DNA of 64,000 nt from Lumbricus rubellus (lineage: Eukaryota; Annelida; Clitellata; Crassiclitellata; Lumbricidae). The stretch covers positions 28,584,369 through 28,648,368 of the forward strand of contig OX243828.1 of the NCBI GenBank assembly GCA_945859605.1. Reading direction: 5' to 3'. Positions within the stretch are counted from its first letter, which is position 1, and the number at the start of each line of letters is the position of its first letter. Of the stretch, positions 11,933 to 23,960 are shown one piece after another. Position numbers and translations under genes: made by a program. The notes under the pieces are model-generated. The model worked only from the letters and a program-made list of their open reading frames with translations, was not told where the DNA came from and made no database searches.

Positions 11933-13050
11933 CAGGCAATGGTTTGTGGTGAGAATGAACTTCCTGCCCTAAACAAACTGGTGAAATTTCTTTGCTCCAA
12001 AGTGTAAAGCCAATCCTTCTTTATCCAGTTGAGAGTAATTCCGTTCAGCTGAATTCAATGTCCGTGAAGCAAAAGCTATAGGCCTTTCTGAGCCATCTTC
12101 CATGATATGCGACAGTACTGCGCCCACCCCGTATGGAGAAGAGTCACAAGCCACAATTAATTCTTTTTGCTCGTCGTAATGAGTGAGTAGGTTGGAATTG
12201 GTCAACAAGTCTTTGGCTTCTTGAAAAGATGTTTGGGTTTCTGCATCCCACTGCCATGTAACATGTTTACGCAGAAGATTGTGCAGAGGTTCTAGTGTCG
12301 TGGCTAAATGCGGTAGGTCTGCGTTGTAAAAATTCAGCATACCCAGAAATGCCCTCAGTTCCGTGGAATTCCGAGGAGCTCTGGCCTCAGTGATAGCTTG
12401 CTTGGATGGTGATGGTCGAGTTCCCTCAGCAGTAACCACACGCCCGCAGTATACCACCTCTGGAGCAAAAAACGAACACTTTGACCTCTTTAGACGTAAA
12501 CCTGCCTCTGACAATCGACGTAGCACCTCCCGTAAATTACTGAGATGCTCTTCATCCGATACTGCAGTTAGTAGAATGTCATCCATCCTCACAATAACAA
12601 AAGGCATGTCTCTCAACAAGTTTTCAAGGGCTCTCTGAAAAATTCCCGGAGCGGACTTGACTCAATATGGTAAGCGACCATACTCAAATAACCCTTTGTG
12701 AGTGTTGATTGTAAGATATTTCCTCGCCTCTTCGTCCAAAAGCAATTGTTGATACGTCTGGCTCAAATCTAACTTGCTGAACGTTTTTCCACCACACAGC
12801 GACATAAACAAATCTTCTGTCTTGGGAATTGGATAACGATCCAACTTTGACACTTTGTTGACTGTCATTTCATAATCTCCACAGATTCGTATTGTCCCGT
12901 CAGCTTTAACCATAGGTACTTTTGGAGCTGCCCAGTCGGAATGTGTCACAGGAGAAATTGTACCTTCACGCACCAAACGGTCCAGTTCTGTTTCGACCTG
13001 TTTCTTTAGTGCATAAGGCAGAGGTCGAGCCTTACAAAAGATTGGTATTG
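11933..13050 (-). pseudogene. gypsy reverse transcriptase and RNase H
   Basis: RT motifs run from RPLPYALKKQVETELDRL through AAPKVPMVKADGTIRICGDY, FSKLDLSQTYQQLLLDEEA and VRMDDILLTA. The catalytic box is RMDD where (Y/F)xDD is usual. RNase H follows with LIVACDSSPYGVGAVLSH and NYSQLDKEGLAL. In-frame stops occur at 12661 and near 11968. Confidence 0.9.
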
Positions 13051-13189
13051 CATGAGGGTCAACGAATATCTTTGCTTTAAACCCTTACATTGTCCCCAAT
13101 TCTTCCTTCAACACATCGGAAAATTCTGTTAACACTTGGTCAACCATTGGTTTGTCCACTTGCTGAATGTGAAAAATCTTCTTCCAGTT

Positions 13190-13738
13190 TCACTTGAGGA
13201 CTCGTAACCAATCACGACCCATCAAGCATGGATTCTTACCTGAAACCACTAAAGCTGGTAATGTTAAAACTTGGGATGCATGTGTGACTTCCACTGAAAT
13301 GGTTCCCATGACTGGAATCACTTGACCCGTATACGTTTTAAGTTTAGCAGAAGTTGGTTTCAGTTGCGTTTGTCGATTTCTACATATTCGTTCATAAGTA
13401 GACTGATTGAAGACTGTCACTGTAGCCCCCGTATCAATTTCCAAGGACGTTGAAACCCCATTAAGTTTGACCCCGACTGTATATGGTTGGCCTTTTTGTT
13501 CAGTAACTGTCCTTAGGTGGTAGACATTTTCTTCTCCACTGCTGATACTTTCAGCCTCCTGCTCCAGTTTGTGTGTCTCTTTAAGTCTACCCGTATGCTT
13601 TTGTTGAGTCTGTCTTGACCTAGAACTGGCCTTATGACGTGATCGACAAACTTTAATAGTATGCCCTTTTTGGAACAGCCAACAGCACAATTCATCTTTA
13701 AATCGGCAGTTTTGTGGATCGTGCCTGCCAGTGCATCG
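13190..13738 (-). pseudogene. gypsy zinc knuckle and aspartic protease
   Basis: The frame after the gag stop gives a knuckle-like CR.GRHDPQNCRFKDELC...GHT..VC, then a basic linker, and the protease with LEIDTGATVTVFNQ (catalytic DTG) and later CLMGRDWL. The protease catalytic triad residues are intact. It continues into the RT region past stops near 13190 and 13085. Confidence 0.85.
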
Positions 13739-14062
13739 TTAGCATTCTCTGCTCATCGACTCACCTTCCTGCTGAGTTCTATTGTAGAACCGAAATCGCT
13801 CGGCGATGACCAGAGACTTTGGACTGAAATGAGCTTCCAACAATGCAGTTAACTCCTGAAAAGTTTTCGATGACGGAATGTCTGGCGCCGTTAGACCCTT
13901 CAGTAGCGTAAAGCAGCAGGACCCAACGAGGCTTAACAAAGCGGGCAGGTGCTTTGCCGACGGTATATCGTTAGCCGTGAAAAACATCAACAAGCGTTCG
14001 TGATATGCAGCCCAGTCATCTCCGTCTTCGAATGGGTCAAATTTCCCGATTGTAGCCGCCAT
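13739..14062 (-). pseudogene. gypsy gag N-terminal part
   Basis: From the ATG at 14062 the frame reads MAATIGKFDPFEDGDDWAAY and continues for 107 codons to a stop just after SREC. The text resembles gypsy gag proteins, with (F)DP..D.W..Y.ERL..FF.AN.I at the start. The stop falls at the beginning of the zinc-knuckle region, so the gag reading frame is broken. Confidence 0.8.
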
Positions 14063-14095
14063 TATTTGGTTCGTTAAGTTTATCCTCGTCGCCAA

Positions 14096-14204
14096 TATAA
14101 TATTTCAGTTTTAATCGCATCATAGTAACATTTACTCCGATCCTGAACTTGCATCAAGATGCCTGATCCTCACAGGGATCATCTATCAGTTCATAGATAC
14201 CACA
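14096..14204 (-). repeat. gypsy 5' LTR (109 bp)
   Basis: On the minus strand it starts TGTGGTATCTATGAACTG and ends in ATATTATA. It differs from the other LTR at only a few positions, for example tcgcatc against tcacatc, so insertion is fairly recent relative to its host element. A length of 109 bp is unusually short for gypsy. Confidence 0.92.
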
Positions 14205-14285
14205 GGTGGCCTCACTAAAAGTGATATAACTTTTGTTCTGTTTGAAATATGTTTTTGAAATTTGAACCTTTGTACGCAAATATGG

Positions 14286-16490
14286 CGTATAAGTATGTGC
14301 GGAAAGCAATTTGTAATTGAGACGTATCATTGTGGATTGCAGTATACGAAACAGAGTCGGATGAAAAATGCAAGAGTTATGAGATGGAGTTTAGCCTTGG
14401 AAACAAAATTCCATTCACTACTAGGTACATCAAGGGGTCCAACAATGTAATTTCAGATTACTTGAGCAGGGGACTAGAGTAATAATTTTATATGGTGAAC
14501 TTTTGATGAATGATAAGTTGTATATAAGATGATGTAGAGCAGTATTTTTTGTGATATGTAAGGTGGAGAAAAGGTTGTTTATTAAATTAGTTTGTTAAGT
14601 ATGTGGGTATATTAAAGCCTGTAAATAGTCTTTTGAAAAGGAGGGAACATTTGTAGCGAATGAAAGGTTTCTTAACAAACGAATTAATTAACTGGTGAAC
14701 TGTTCAATGATTAATACTAAGTAGTAATTAAAGAAGATTAATTACTGGCGTATTTATAGATTAAAAAAAATGGTTGTGTGGCTTAGCTTAATTATAATAG
14801 CTCATTTCTTAATGAGCTACAAAAGAAATAACCATGCTCAGGAACGGGAAAGCAGCGTTGCGAGTTGCCAGACGACCAAGAAAGACACGGAGCGGACGAC
14901 AATATCCGATACGCTAATTCTCGGCAAAAACTTTCGAGAAGACGGACGCCATTAAACTTTCGCAATTCGTAAAACTTTATTCGGAACGCCATGATGAATT
15001 CGTCGAGTGAGAAAAGTAAGACCTCATCGTCTACTTATTCCACTGTATAACTAGAAGTCAGTGGGAAACTAAGTACGTTCGGAAACTTAAGTCGAGTTTA
15101 GTGACTTTGGCGAAGTGCTGAACAATTTCGGACAAGCGAGTGTTGTGTGAACTTTGAGCGTCAGTTGCGATTGACCTGCAAGCGAGCGACGAGGCGAAAC
15201 TGCGAAGGTGGAGGACCGTGTAAGCTGCTGGAAAGAAACAGAGCTAACAGAGAACAACGTCTATACAGTGTGTTCATGTTGCAGGTCACTTCTAAAAGTG
15301 AATAATTGCTCATCCATTGACCTCTAGGCATAAATGCAACATTAGTGTTAAACTGGTGTAACGCGACAGTAAGTTCCCAATGAAAGAGGAAACTTTCCAA
15401 GGAGGTTTATCATATCCAATAAGTAAGTGAGTAAGTAAGTAAGTAAGTAAGTATATTCTTTAATGTATCAGCTGCAAATGCACTCTGATTTACAAGCATA
15501 TAAAACACGATACATAAAAGCAAATACAAGACAAATATGGCAGCCATCAACGGCGCCAACTAAAACATAACATACAAAACAAATACAATTACAAAGCTGG
15601 CAGCCAGGAACGTCGCCCATCAGAAACTCTAGTCTACCATCGTAGACTACAGAAAGTCTCTACGACAGACCATGGGCAAAGACGACGCCCAAAAGCAAAA
15701 TCGAGTCACCAACGACGTACTCCAATGCGTACATAATTATTATGAGTTCAGCCGATAGTTTCTCGTCCGATGTTGAGTGGTGGACCGAATTTATAGAGTC
15801 CCTCGCTAGATGTTGACAGCAGCTGCAGCGTCCCATCTCTTTTTCTTGTCCCATCCATGTATGCGGGAGCTGCAATCACTCGTAAGGGCGGAGGTGTTGT
15901 GGCAACCTGGCATCCCTTGTGGGTTGTTCGCAATGGATCCGTCCAGTGGCGATCATCGGTAGCGTGGTCCAGTCCAAGAACTTACGAAATGAATTTCCAT
16001 CCAAAACATCCACGAATCGGAGTCGAAAAGTCAGGTGCACAGTTACGACTTTAGAAGACATCTATAAGTCCAGATGCTTTCGAGCGACTCTCGCTAAAAA
16101 CACAATAATCTGCCGTAGGAGCTGAGAGACCGGATCGTCGACCAACATGGCCGAACGACCATAGAGCTTTCTCTAATGACATGAAAAGACAATATAAATC
16201 ATCATAGTTGCGTGAGTTGGATGAGCTTCCGCTTTCCTGCTTTTCATGCCATCACCAAAACATCGTTTAATATAAGGCATGAGTAATCATATCAAATAAA
16301 ACACTCGGCATACTGCTGGGTGTTTCATACCACACCATCTTATCTTCTTTCACAGAACTCCCAGCCACATCCAAAATTTCCAGAGAGAGAATGTACAGGA
16401 ATGCAACTAGATGAGCCTTGCTTTTAGGCATATCAAGAACATTCATTCAATTTTCGACAACAGAGTATTTCAAGACTCTACTTTGAGAAG
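14286..16490. other. Intron 2 sequence without a recognised gene
   Basis: No coding exon or known domain was found. A short (AAGT)n tract lies at 15420-15452. The stretch 15450-15700 has an A-rich, LINE-end-like texture (repeated aaaacaaatacaa). The rest is AT-rich sequence I cannot classify. Confidence 0.5.
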
Positions 16491-16493
16491 GCT

Positions 16494-16665
16494 TTGAGAT
16501 ACTATCCCCACTATCTGACAGAACTCTGTTGTTCTGAGTCGTTCATTAGTAGCTGGTCCTTAGACAATTCACAGCCATTCCTCTCCGTTCTAAAATGTGT
16601 TCTATTTAGTTGTGGTTGGGTTGGGCGCGATTCCGAAAGGCTACATAAAATAAATAAAGGGTCCC
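16494..16665 (+). mobile_element. CR1-like LINE 3' end fragment
   Basis: The text ctgttctatttagttgtggttgggttgggcgc...ctacataaaataaataaa matches the 3' end of the CR1-like LINE at 19120-19215 (ttatttagccgtggttggt...gcgctataaaaa...aataaataaa). Confidence 0.7.
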
Positions 16666-17175
16666 AGGTTCGAATCTACCTGCGTATAGCTTAGAATATG
16701 ACGGGCAGAGAACTCATATGATAAATCATCATCATCATCGTCATCATTATCATCATCATCGTCATCATAAAAAAGACTTTGTCAGAACTTAAAAACCCGT
16801 TTTAAAAAAAACGAAGTTCCATTGCATTCATGACTTCACTTGTAGTCACTTTCAGATTTCAAGCCTTGTCTATGCGTCATAGTCTCCGCTAACATGCGCT
16901 CGCATGCGCTTTCTTGCATTTTACAGAAGTTTATATGCTATAAACACTGATTTTTGTCATTGACGCACGGTTTCCTAATTTGATACTTTATGATATTTGG
17001 AGATGCAACAAGAGACATTCCCCATTTAAATTTAAACACGAATATTTGCACCAGTGCTATCTTCGGACAAAATTGAATGTCGATCCCTATATGCTAAGTC
17101 ATTCTGAAATTGTGATTATTTCCAAATCTTATATAATTATTTCTGTCTAATATAAATATTTTTCTTTTTATGTAG

Positions 17176-17243
17176 TTCGTCCAATGTTTAGAGCGAAGCA
17201 AAAACGTTCACCATCAATGACAGCTTCACGAAGAAAAAGTTTG
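17176..17243 (+). CDS. SLC4: SLC4 exon 3: short basic, serine-rich linker exon (probable)
   Basis: A T-rich tract followed by tag precedes a 68-nt open segment ending at a gtgaga donor. It encodes RPMFRAKQKRSPSMTASRRK and two more residues. The basic, Ser-rich composition suits the variable linker after the HKHKHRK segment, where vertebrate SLC4 proteins carry phosphorylated basic stretches; RRKS here resembles a basophilic kinase site. Entry phase (completing a G|TT Val codon) and exit phase 0 fit exons 2 and 4 exactly. The 9-bp-TSD element at 17386 lies 142 bp downstream. Without transcript data this is the least certain exon; further small exons could lie in the 11.9 kb before exon 4. Confidence 0.62.
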
Positions 17244-17529
17244 GTGAGACGAGAAGGAAAAGACTTGTGGTCAATTTACACCGCTTATCCAAAAGGGCTA
17301 GCACCAGACGATTTAAAGCCTTATACAGTGAGATTACCACAGATTAACCATTATTTTAGAACGCAAAATTTCTGCAGTGTGACTTGGTGTCCGGACAATT
17401 CGGAGACGGACAATTCGGAATGCATATAAAAAACTTGCACTCCTAAGACCGGTATCAAACTTTTATTTATCATTGGTATAAAAATATATTGCACCTGATC
17501 TACTAAAGTTAATTCAATAACTGAAAATA

Positions 17530-19215
17530 AACGCTTTCGCGTCAGGGACGCTAAGGCTGACTGCTCTCCACCGATCTTTTCTCCGGTTAGCTGTGAGTTA
17601 TCTTCCTCAAGAGCTGAGACGAATAATTCTTACCTCTGCGCCGAAGACATGTCCCTACGTTCCTCCTCCAAGAGTTAATCGACACTATACTCCCTTTCCT
17701 GACACTCCTCTGCAATAGTTCTCTCCGTGATGGAGTGCTTTCCGAGTCACAAAACGGTTAATCGTTGTTCCAGTGCCTAAGAGTGAACGTTCGGATATGG
17801 CGGATCCAACTAACTTTAGGCCCATAGCAAATGTTTCTTTTTTTCTAAAGTAATTTAAAAAGTTGGAGCTGCCCAGCTCACCCACTACCTTAATAAAAAT
17901 GATCTTCCAATTTTTCAATCAGGTTTCCGGAAAGACCACTCCACGGAGACTTTACTTCTTCGCCTTCTTTCGGATATCTATGCGGCCATTGACAACTTCC
18001 AGGTCACCCTTTTGGCGTTGCTCAATGTGAGCGGTGCTTTCTATACAGTTGACTAGACTTTTAACTAGACTTTCTATCTCTTTTGGCATCTCAGGAAATT
18101 TTCTCAATTGGCTTACTTCCTACCTTCAGGACCGTTCTTACAATGTGGCTAGATCATCCTGGACACCAGCCCCTTTTGGATTACCCCAAGGCTCTGTCTA
18201 TTATATATAATATATATCGCAGACCTTGAACCACTTTTATTGGCAAATGCAATCCTAAGTCAATCCTACGATGATGATCTCCAGGCATGTGCCCACTGTT
18301 CAGCATCTGCCGCTGCCTCGAGAACGGTTCGAGAAATTTGTAGGGCCATGGAAACCCTGGAGGCCTGGCTGTCCTCTAATCGTTTGCGACTGAACCCTAC
18401 CAAGACGCAATATATCTGGTTTGGGGCATGTCAACAACTGGCAAAAATTGACATGAAAGCCTTAGCAATAATTATAGTTTCCTTTGATCACCTTTTGTGC
18501 GGAACCTCAGTATTATTTTAGAAAAAGAGCTAACTTTCACTCGGCATACTTCTATGCCGAAGCTGTTACTACCAGTCACGTCAACTTAAGGTGGTCTCAC
18601 GCTCTCTGTCTTTTAGTGTTGCCTCTACTCGTGTTTACTCTTTCGTAGTTTCCCGCCTTGACGGGATCCTCTATCATGGACTACCATCTATCATGGACTA
18701 CCTCTACTACTACTACTACACCCTGACCGGATTGGCTGCCTGGAACAGGTCCTCCGCTCTGTGGCGCGACTTGTTGGTCATATCCCCAAAAAATGACCAT
18801 GTCTCATCTGATATGAGTGATATCTTATACTGGCTCCCTTCTCAGCAGCGGATTGCATACAGGGTCTGTGCCTTGGTTAGGCGGTGCATTGAAGGACTAG
18901 CACCACCGTATCTTCGAGAAACCTGTTGTTCCACCTTAGGAGTTCAGCGTCGATCCACCCCTCGATCGGCGAACCAAATTGAGCTTCTGGTTCCCCGCTC
19001 GCGGACTGCTATGCGACAGCGTCGTTCATTCTCTGATGCTGGTTCTACCACCTGGAATGGTCTTCCTGTTACATTGCGCTTAATTCCCAGAGGTCACTCC
19101 GCGCTGTTCCTTAGGAACCTAAAAACTGTTTTATTTAGCCGTGGTTGGTCCGGGAACGCTTCTGAGTAGCCTTTCTCGAAGAAGCGCTATAAAAATTTCC
19201 GAAATAAATAAATAA
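17530..19215 (+). pseudogene. CR1-like LINE, degraded RT and C-terminus
   Basis: Pieces in several frames read DPTNFRPIANVSFF, a degenerate QSGFRK.HST block, YDDDLQACAHCSASAAA (RT catalytic box as YDDD), LNPTKTQYIWFG, and a C-terminus with YLRETCCSTLGVQRRSTPRS and LRNLKTVLFSRGW. The 3' end is gcgctataaaaatttccgaaataaataaa, typical of CR1-like repeats. Several frameshifts and a tat-rich interruption near 18200 break it. Confidence 0.85.
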
Positions 19216-19304
19216 GTAGACTGAAATTAGTAGTTAAATACAGTAACCTAAAAACTGTTTTATTTAGCCGTGGTTTTTTTGTTTTTGTTTTTGTATGTGC
19301 ACTT

Positions 19305-19502
19305 ATTATAGCGCCCCTTCAAGCTCCCTCTACTCAGAGACGCTCCCGATGCAGAGCGGACACTGCATCGGAGTTTCACGCTGAAGCGCTGAGCAATTGT
19401 AAGTGAAGGACTTGCCCAAGGTCCTTACGCGGCGATGGTGGATTCGAACCTCGGACCTTCCGGCTCCAAGGCAACGACGCCACCACTAGACCACCGCGCC
19501 CC
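19305..19502 (-). repeat. tRNA-derived SINE
   Basis: On the minus strand: ggggcgcggtggtctagtgg (A box), a B box ggttcgaatccacc, then ttgggcaagtccttcacttac and a body ending near gcgctataataagtgc. Related copies lie at 19640-19760, 24906-25028/27762-27830, and (fragments) at 57617 and 58218. Confidence 0.85.
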
Positions 19503-19639
19503 ACATGGTGGTTGGGTCGGAACCGCTTCTGAGTAGCCTTCCTCGAAGAAGCGCTATAAAAATTTCCGAAATAAATAGACTGAAATTAGTAGTTAAATAC
19601 AGTAAATTATCAACTTACAAGTATCAAGTATTTGTGTAG

Positions 19640-19775
19640 AGCGCGGGGGGTGTAGTGGTGGCATCGTTGCCTAGGAGATTCGAGGTTCGAATCCACCTAG
19701 CCGCGGCCAGTCTTTTCGGCGTGAAACTGCGCTCTGCATTCGGGAGCGCCTCTGGTTAGTATACCTGTATAGCCC
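19640..19775 (+). repeat. tRNA-derived SINE, partial copy
   Basis: tagtggtggcatcgttgcct is followed by the B box ggttcgaatccacc and later gcattcgggagcgcctctg. Same family as 19305-19502, shortened in the middle. Confidence 0.75.
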
Positions 19776-19984
19776 TTAGTTTTTAATACCAGCTAATCAG
19801 GTATCAGATTATTATCAGTTTGGACATACATTTTGGGCTATGGAAATGGGTAGGCTAGGAAAATCTGACCTAAAGGTGGAAGTCTCATCACGAATTTGGC
19901 TGCTTATAATTGTCATGTCCGAATTGTCCGATCCGAATTGTGCGGTTCGGAATTATCCGCTCGTAATTGCACACGTAATTGGTC

Positions 19985-20425
19985 CTGCGCAGGACGTCAA
20001 ACTGCATCCACTCCGCCACAGGGAACCAACAACGTCCCTGTGCCGGTCCTGAGCCCGGACAAAAGAGGAAGATGGGTGGCGATACCCTGGCAGGAAAAGA
20101 CCAACACGATTGAAATCCGCAAAAACCATGACACAAATGACAGATGCTTCAAGGTGCCATGATGTGGAGCTGACATGCACAGGACAGACCGGTGAAGAGA
20201 GTCGGGGGGAGAGCATGGGACACAGGCGGGCATCGTCCCAGGTTGTCCTTCATGCCTCTCTCCCAATATTCTCTTCAATCAGACAAGGTGGTGTCGCTGC
20301 TCCAAGATGTTTATGATATGGAGCAGACCTGCTGACCGGACCGGTTGAGGCTGGGCAGCATGACGCGAGACAGACTCAGACAGAGAGTGACGTCCGACTC
20401 TTACGGGCATTGAGCCCTGTGATAT

Positions 20426-20502
<77 letters not shown>

Positions 20503-20503
20503 C
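19985..20503 (+). mobile_element. GAT-tailed retroposon, copy 1
   Basis: A ~440-bp unit (from ggacgtcaaactgcatcc to gacgtccgactcttacgggc) ends in (GAT)n at 20426-20501. The same unit occurs inverted at 34630-35094 and direct at 38441-38813. It inserted into the right TIR of the 17386-20522 element. No protein domain recognised. Confidence 0.8.
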
Positions 20504-20531
20504 TTCGAATTGTCCAGGAACCGTGTGACTT

Positions 20532-21895
20532 AGTAAACGCATTAGCTTATTATGCAGGATTTACACTAAAGATTAATTAAGAAAAATATTTCAGCCTTAA
20601 AACTTGGAATTTATGAGTAAATGCGTCAACGGTAACCTTAGCTAACTGCATAATAAGTAGTAAAATATGGGGGAACCGCGAATCTGGAATTTATGACGGT
20701 TTTACGCTCTCCCCCCTCTGTACTATTAGTCTGTTTCTTCATAGAATTGATAAAGCTGAAACGTCCTGGTTTTGTTCGCTGTTTGCACTTGTGAATGCCA
20801 TGACCGATAAAACTTGCTGCTGCTATTTAAAGACGGAAGGAGCTGTTAGTGCAAGGCCCACAGATAAGAATTTGTAATGTTGAACATGTAATGTAATTTG
20901 TAATGTTGTTGTGTAAATTAATGTGACCCGTCAAACAAAATGAGTTAATAGGCCTTTTGAGTATTTTGAGTTATTTATTCCACGTTATTCCATGTTAAAT
21001 TACTTTCAAAATGAGCTATTACGCATCAAAATCGACCTATGCTTGTGGAATTATAATTTTTTTAATCTATCCTTTTCCTTTTCATCCTGACAGAGAATGT
21101 TGCAAAAACGCGAATTTCTGAATTTTTTAAATATGTTTTAAATCTTATTGGTCATTTAACCTGCACAAATATCATGTTAAGAACAGCAAAATAAAGTCAG
21201 TTTAAATATGTTTCAGATATAATATAATGTATATTCAAAATATGGAAAAATGGAAAAATCAAGAATTTGAAGATTGGACACCTTTAAAAGTGATTTGCAG
21301 AGTTCTGCATTGTGCGAATTACGACTCATTTCGTCATGACGAGTCATATTTGTGCATTTTCTTCCTTTAAGTGCAGAAGATTTATTGTCCAGGTTCTGTT
21401 AGCTGTGTTCACTTGTTACTGGTTTTATTCCCGTTACTGTCATTCACATGTAAACTTAGTGTCGCGTTTATTACAGGAAGTAGGGCTTCTTATTAGTGTC
21501 ATTTATGGCAACGTCGTCTAGGTCTGAGCTTCGCAGCTTTCTTAGCGTCCTTTCCATTGATAGGCCTAATTATATTCGAAATGAACGAATGCGAATCGTC
21601 AATCAGTTTCCCGTTTATAAAAGAGCATTCAGCAAATCAAAAAGACACTAGAGACTCCTCTCGTCTTCAAGACTCCGCTGCTTCTATGCATAAAAAACGT
21701 AAGCTGAGTCTTCTGACTGGTTATCATTTGGAGATGCCGACCACTCCGCCGACGGGCACTTCCGGCGTTGTCCTCTACGGGTGCGGGTGACTCCGCGAGC
21801 ATTTCTGCCATTTTCCTCCAACTCTTGTGGTTTGGAAAAAGAACTGCAAAAACTGCCAATGTCTATTTAGGAATCACTATCTTCTTCTTGCGTCT
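20532..21895. other. Intron 3 sequence without a recognised feature
   Basis: AT-rich single-copy-looking DNA. I found no exon with SLC4 similarity and no recognisable element. Confidence 0.5.
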
Positions 21896-22025
21896 GAAGT
21901 GGTATGTGGAGCAAGTGATGATTGAAGAGCAAGCAGGATTTAGGAAGGGAAGGGGCACGATTGACCAGCTGTTCGTGATAAGACAACTATCAGAAAAATA
22001 TATTGAACGGAACAGAACGCTATAG
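21896..22025 (+). pseudogene. LINE RT fragment
   Basis: The frame reads YVEQVMIEEQAGFRKGRGTI then DQLFVIRQLSEKYIERNRTL, an RT block found in RTE/craniofacial-protein-like LINEs. It is closely similar to a degraded block at 45650-45775. Confidence 0.8.
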
Positions 22026-23870
22026 CTGACTAGACGAATCGCTGTCTTCTTCATTTATCCTTGCAACCCGACGTTGTCCCTGGTCCTGGTTCTTCAGAAT
22101 AGACCGACAAACCAGATTCCGAGCCAGTGCGCTGCTTAGAAACCGTTACTGCCGTTTCTCTTTCGTCAACTACTCCGTGACTGAATCTTAGTTTGTGCTG
22201 GGTTTCATCTTTCCGATAGGCCTGACGACTGAGACTTCTTTTATCTGTCTTTGTCCTTTGCCAAATCTTTGTCAGCCTCCGTCGAAAAACATACGAAAAT
22301 ACCACTTTTCTATGGGTTTTGACATCATGAGCCACCAGTCTCCTAACATCTGAAGAACCTCGACGCCATGCCTATGGCAGATTTTCTTTAGGCATGTCAA
22401 AAACCCATAGAATTCACGATGTTGAGACAACACATCCCTCGGCACTGTCTCCTCCCTGTACTCATGATGGCCAGATTTTTAAAAACTGTCTTTAGAACAA
22501 CGGAGATCGAAATGGCTTCTAACCTCTGACCGAAGATTCAATATCTCGGTTTTCATGTCAACTTCGGGATTTTTACGGACAACACGAGTAGTCCTTGACG
22601 TGCCATGAGGTCCCGTATGCACTTTGGTGTTGGGGGAGTTTCTCACTTCCAATCAGTCAGTGGGTCTCTGGACATGAAAAATCACCGAGGTGTTTGTCCG
22701 CCATGACGCCACGAATGACGTAATTGACAAATCCAATATGGCCGCCAGTGGCCATATTGGAAAATTTATCTCTTTTATTTCTTACAGCATATGCACGTGC
22801 AATACCTCTAATGGTACTGATTCAGATATGTAGAATTCATTTCTGATATTGTTTTTGTCATCAGAGGTCATCTTGAGGTTGTAAGGTCATGATAAAGGTC
22901 ATTTTCTCATCTTTTTCATTTCTTACAGCTTATGCACGTGTAATACCTCTAATGGGACTAATTCAGGTATGCAGAATTCATTTCTGATATTGTGCCTCAT
23001 GGCACATCATTCAGAATTCCCGACTTCTTCACCACTCGTCGTGACGCCGTCCGCCGTCTCCAATCGTAGAACTTGAATACGAAACCTGACATCAGAGTCT
23101 CGACTCGGTTTTACATTTTATGCTAGGACCTCAACCCGTCTCTAGGGACGACGACTCAATTTCCTGATAGGACAAGATTTTCATCCACATTTTTCGTCCA
23201 CATTTTCAGAAAACGTTGACAGCTTCAGAAACTCGGGAACAGAACGCAACCAATTTTCAACACCAATGACAGAAGAAGAAGTTTTGCTGTAGACACCAAC
23301 CAGTCCAGGTTACAAATCAACAGGATCAGCTACATCAAATGAAGCAAAGCACCAGCCAACTCCAAATCATGCCGATGAGTCTTTGGACGAGCACCAAAAT
23401 ATTAAACAGATTCATATTCATGACGATGGATGTCTCTGGAAATACCATCTACTACTGCCAAGTCAGTCTCCGTACGGGAGAAAGAAGACATCGGCACCTT
23501 CACCAAGACCTCATGGTACCGCATTGAGGCGCCTGAGGAAAAGACAACGCCGATCCGATATCCCATTTGTGATGGTATCACTTCGTGGCGCTCTTCCTCA
23601 TTCATTTCGAACACTCTCGGTTGCACCTCGGCTACCAAGGACGTCTGGTTGTCCGGACCTTAAGAGATACTCCGTTTTACTAGGACGCTTTGAGTCTACC
23701 GAGTCACTAAGAGCTGCGTGTGCGCAATCACCGCCTTAATCTGCGGCCGAAGAAGACCCTAAAACAGACGCCAGCGAACGGGTGTACAGCTCTGCCTCGG
23801 CCGCGGTCGCCGAGTAGGCGACGTCCTGATAAATAGGATGCCCGGCTCTCAACACAGGGTTCAGCAGAAG
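22026..23870. other. Intron 3 sequence with a local duplication, otherwise unclassified
   Basis: Two similar ~90-bp segments at 22765-22850 and 22912-23000 share tttcttacagc.tatgcacgtg and gaattcatttctgatattgt. A short hairpin (tccaatatggcc...ggccatattgga) lies at 22731-22760. Reading frames in 23380-23740 show no domain I recognise. Confidence 0.5.
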
Positions 23871-23875
23871 GTCCT

Positions 23876-23960
23876 TGCCACCACCCTCATCCACCACCAC
23901 CTCACCACCACCACTGCCACCACCCACCACCACCCCACTCCACCACCACCATCATCATAT
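23876..23960. repeat. (CCA)n-rich microsatellite
   Basis: Degenerate ccaccacc tract; overlapping Pro/His/Thr-rich frames are artefacts of it. Confidence 0.9.

Larger units (their letters stand above)
10042..14204 (-). mobile_element. Ty3/gypsy LTR retrotransposon, near full length, degraded
   Basis: The element is 4163 bp on the minus strand, bounded by 109-bp LTRs and an identical 5-bp target duplication GGTGG (10037-10041, 14205-14209). Gag, zinc knuckle, protease, RT, RNase H and integrase appear in gypsy order. The primer-binding region just inside the 5' LTR begins TTGGCGACGAGGATAAAC. Several stops and frameshifts interrupt the coding regions, so it is inactive. Confidence 0.95.
8877..14285. 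mobile_element. Degraded mariner-like element interrupted by a gypsy retrotransposon
   Basis: The left arm begins acagtgtgcgcccaaaaaaa and holds two related ~210-bp blocks (8910-9120, 9123-9330). An inverted arm runs 9770-10041 and resumes after the gypsy insertion at 14205 to about 14285. Between the arms (about 9395-9761), a broken frame ends RSIKNFAKRLKGSFGTGGGH, resembling the mariner transposase C-terminus. The right terminus is missing. Confidence 0.65.
17386..20522. mobile_element. 3.1-kb TIR element with 9-bp TSD (family 2), carrying nested repeats
   Basis: Left terminus GGTGTCCGGACAATTCGGAG, right terminus (reverse complement) GGTTCCTGGACAATTCGAAG. Identical 9-bp duplications GTGTGACTT flank it (17377-17385 and 20523-20531). 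TIRs consist of degenerate ggacaattcgga units; the right TIR (about 19905-19984 and 20504-20522) is split by a GAT-tailed retroposon. Inside are a CR1 LINE, a SINE and a SINE fragment, all apparently later insertions. Confidence 0.85.

Noticed and set aside
19305..19502. tRNA gene
   Set aside because: A and B boxes are present but the acceptor stem and anticodon structure are not; repeated copies with a SINE body are present.
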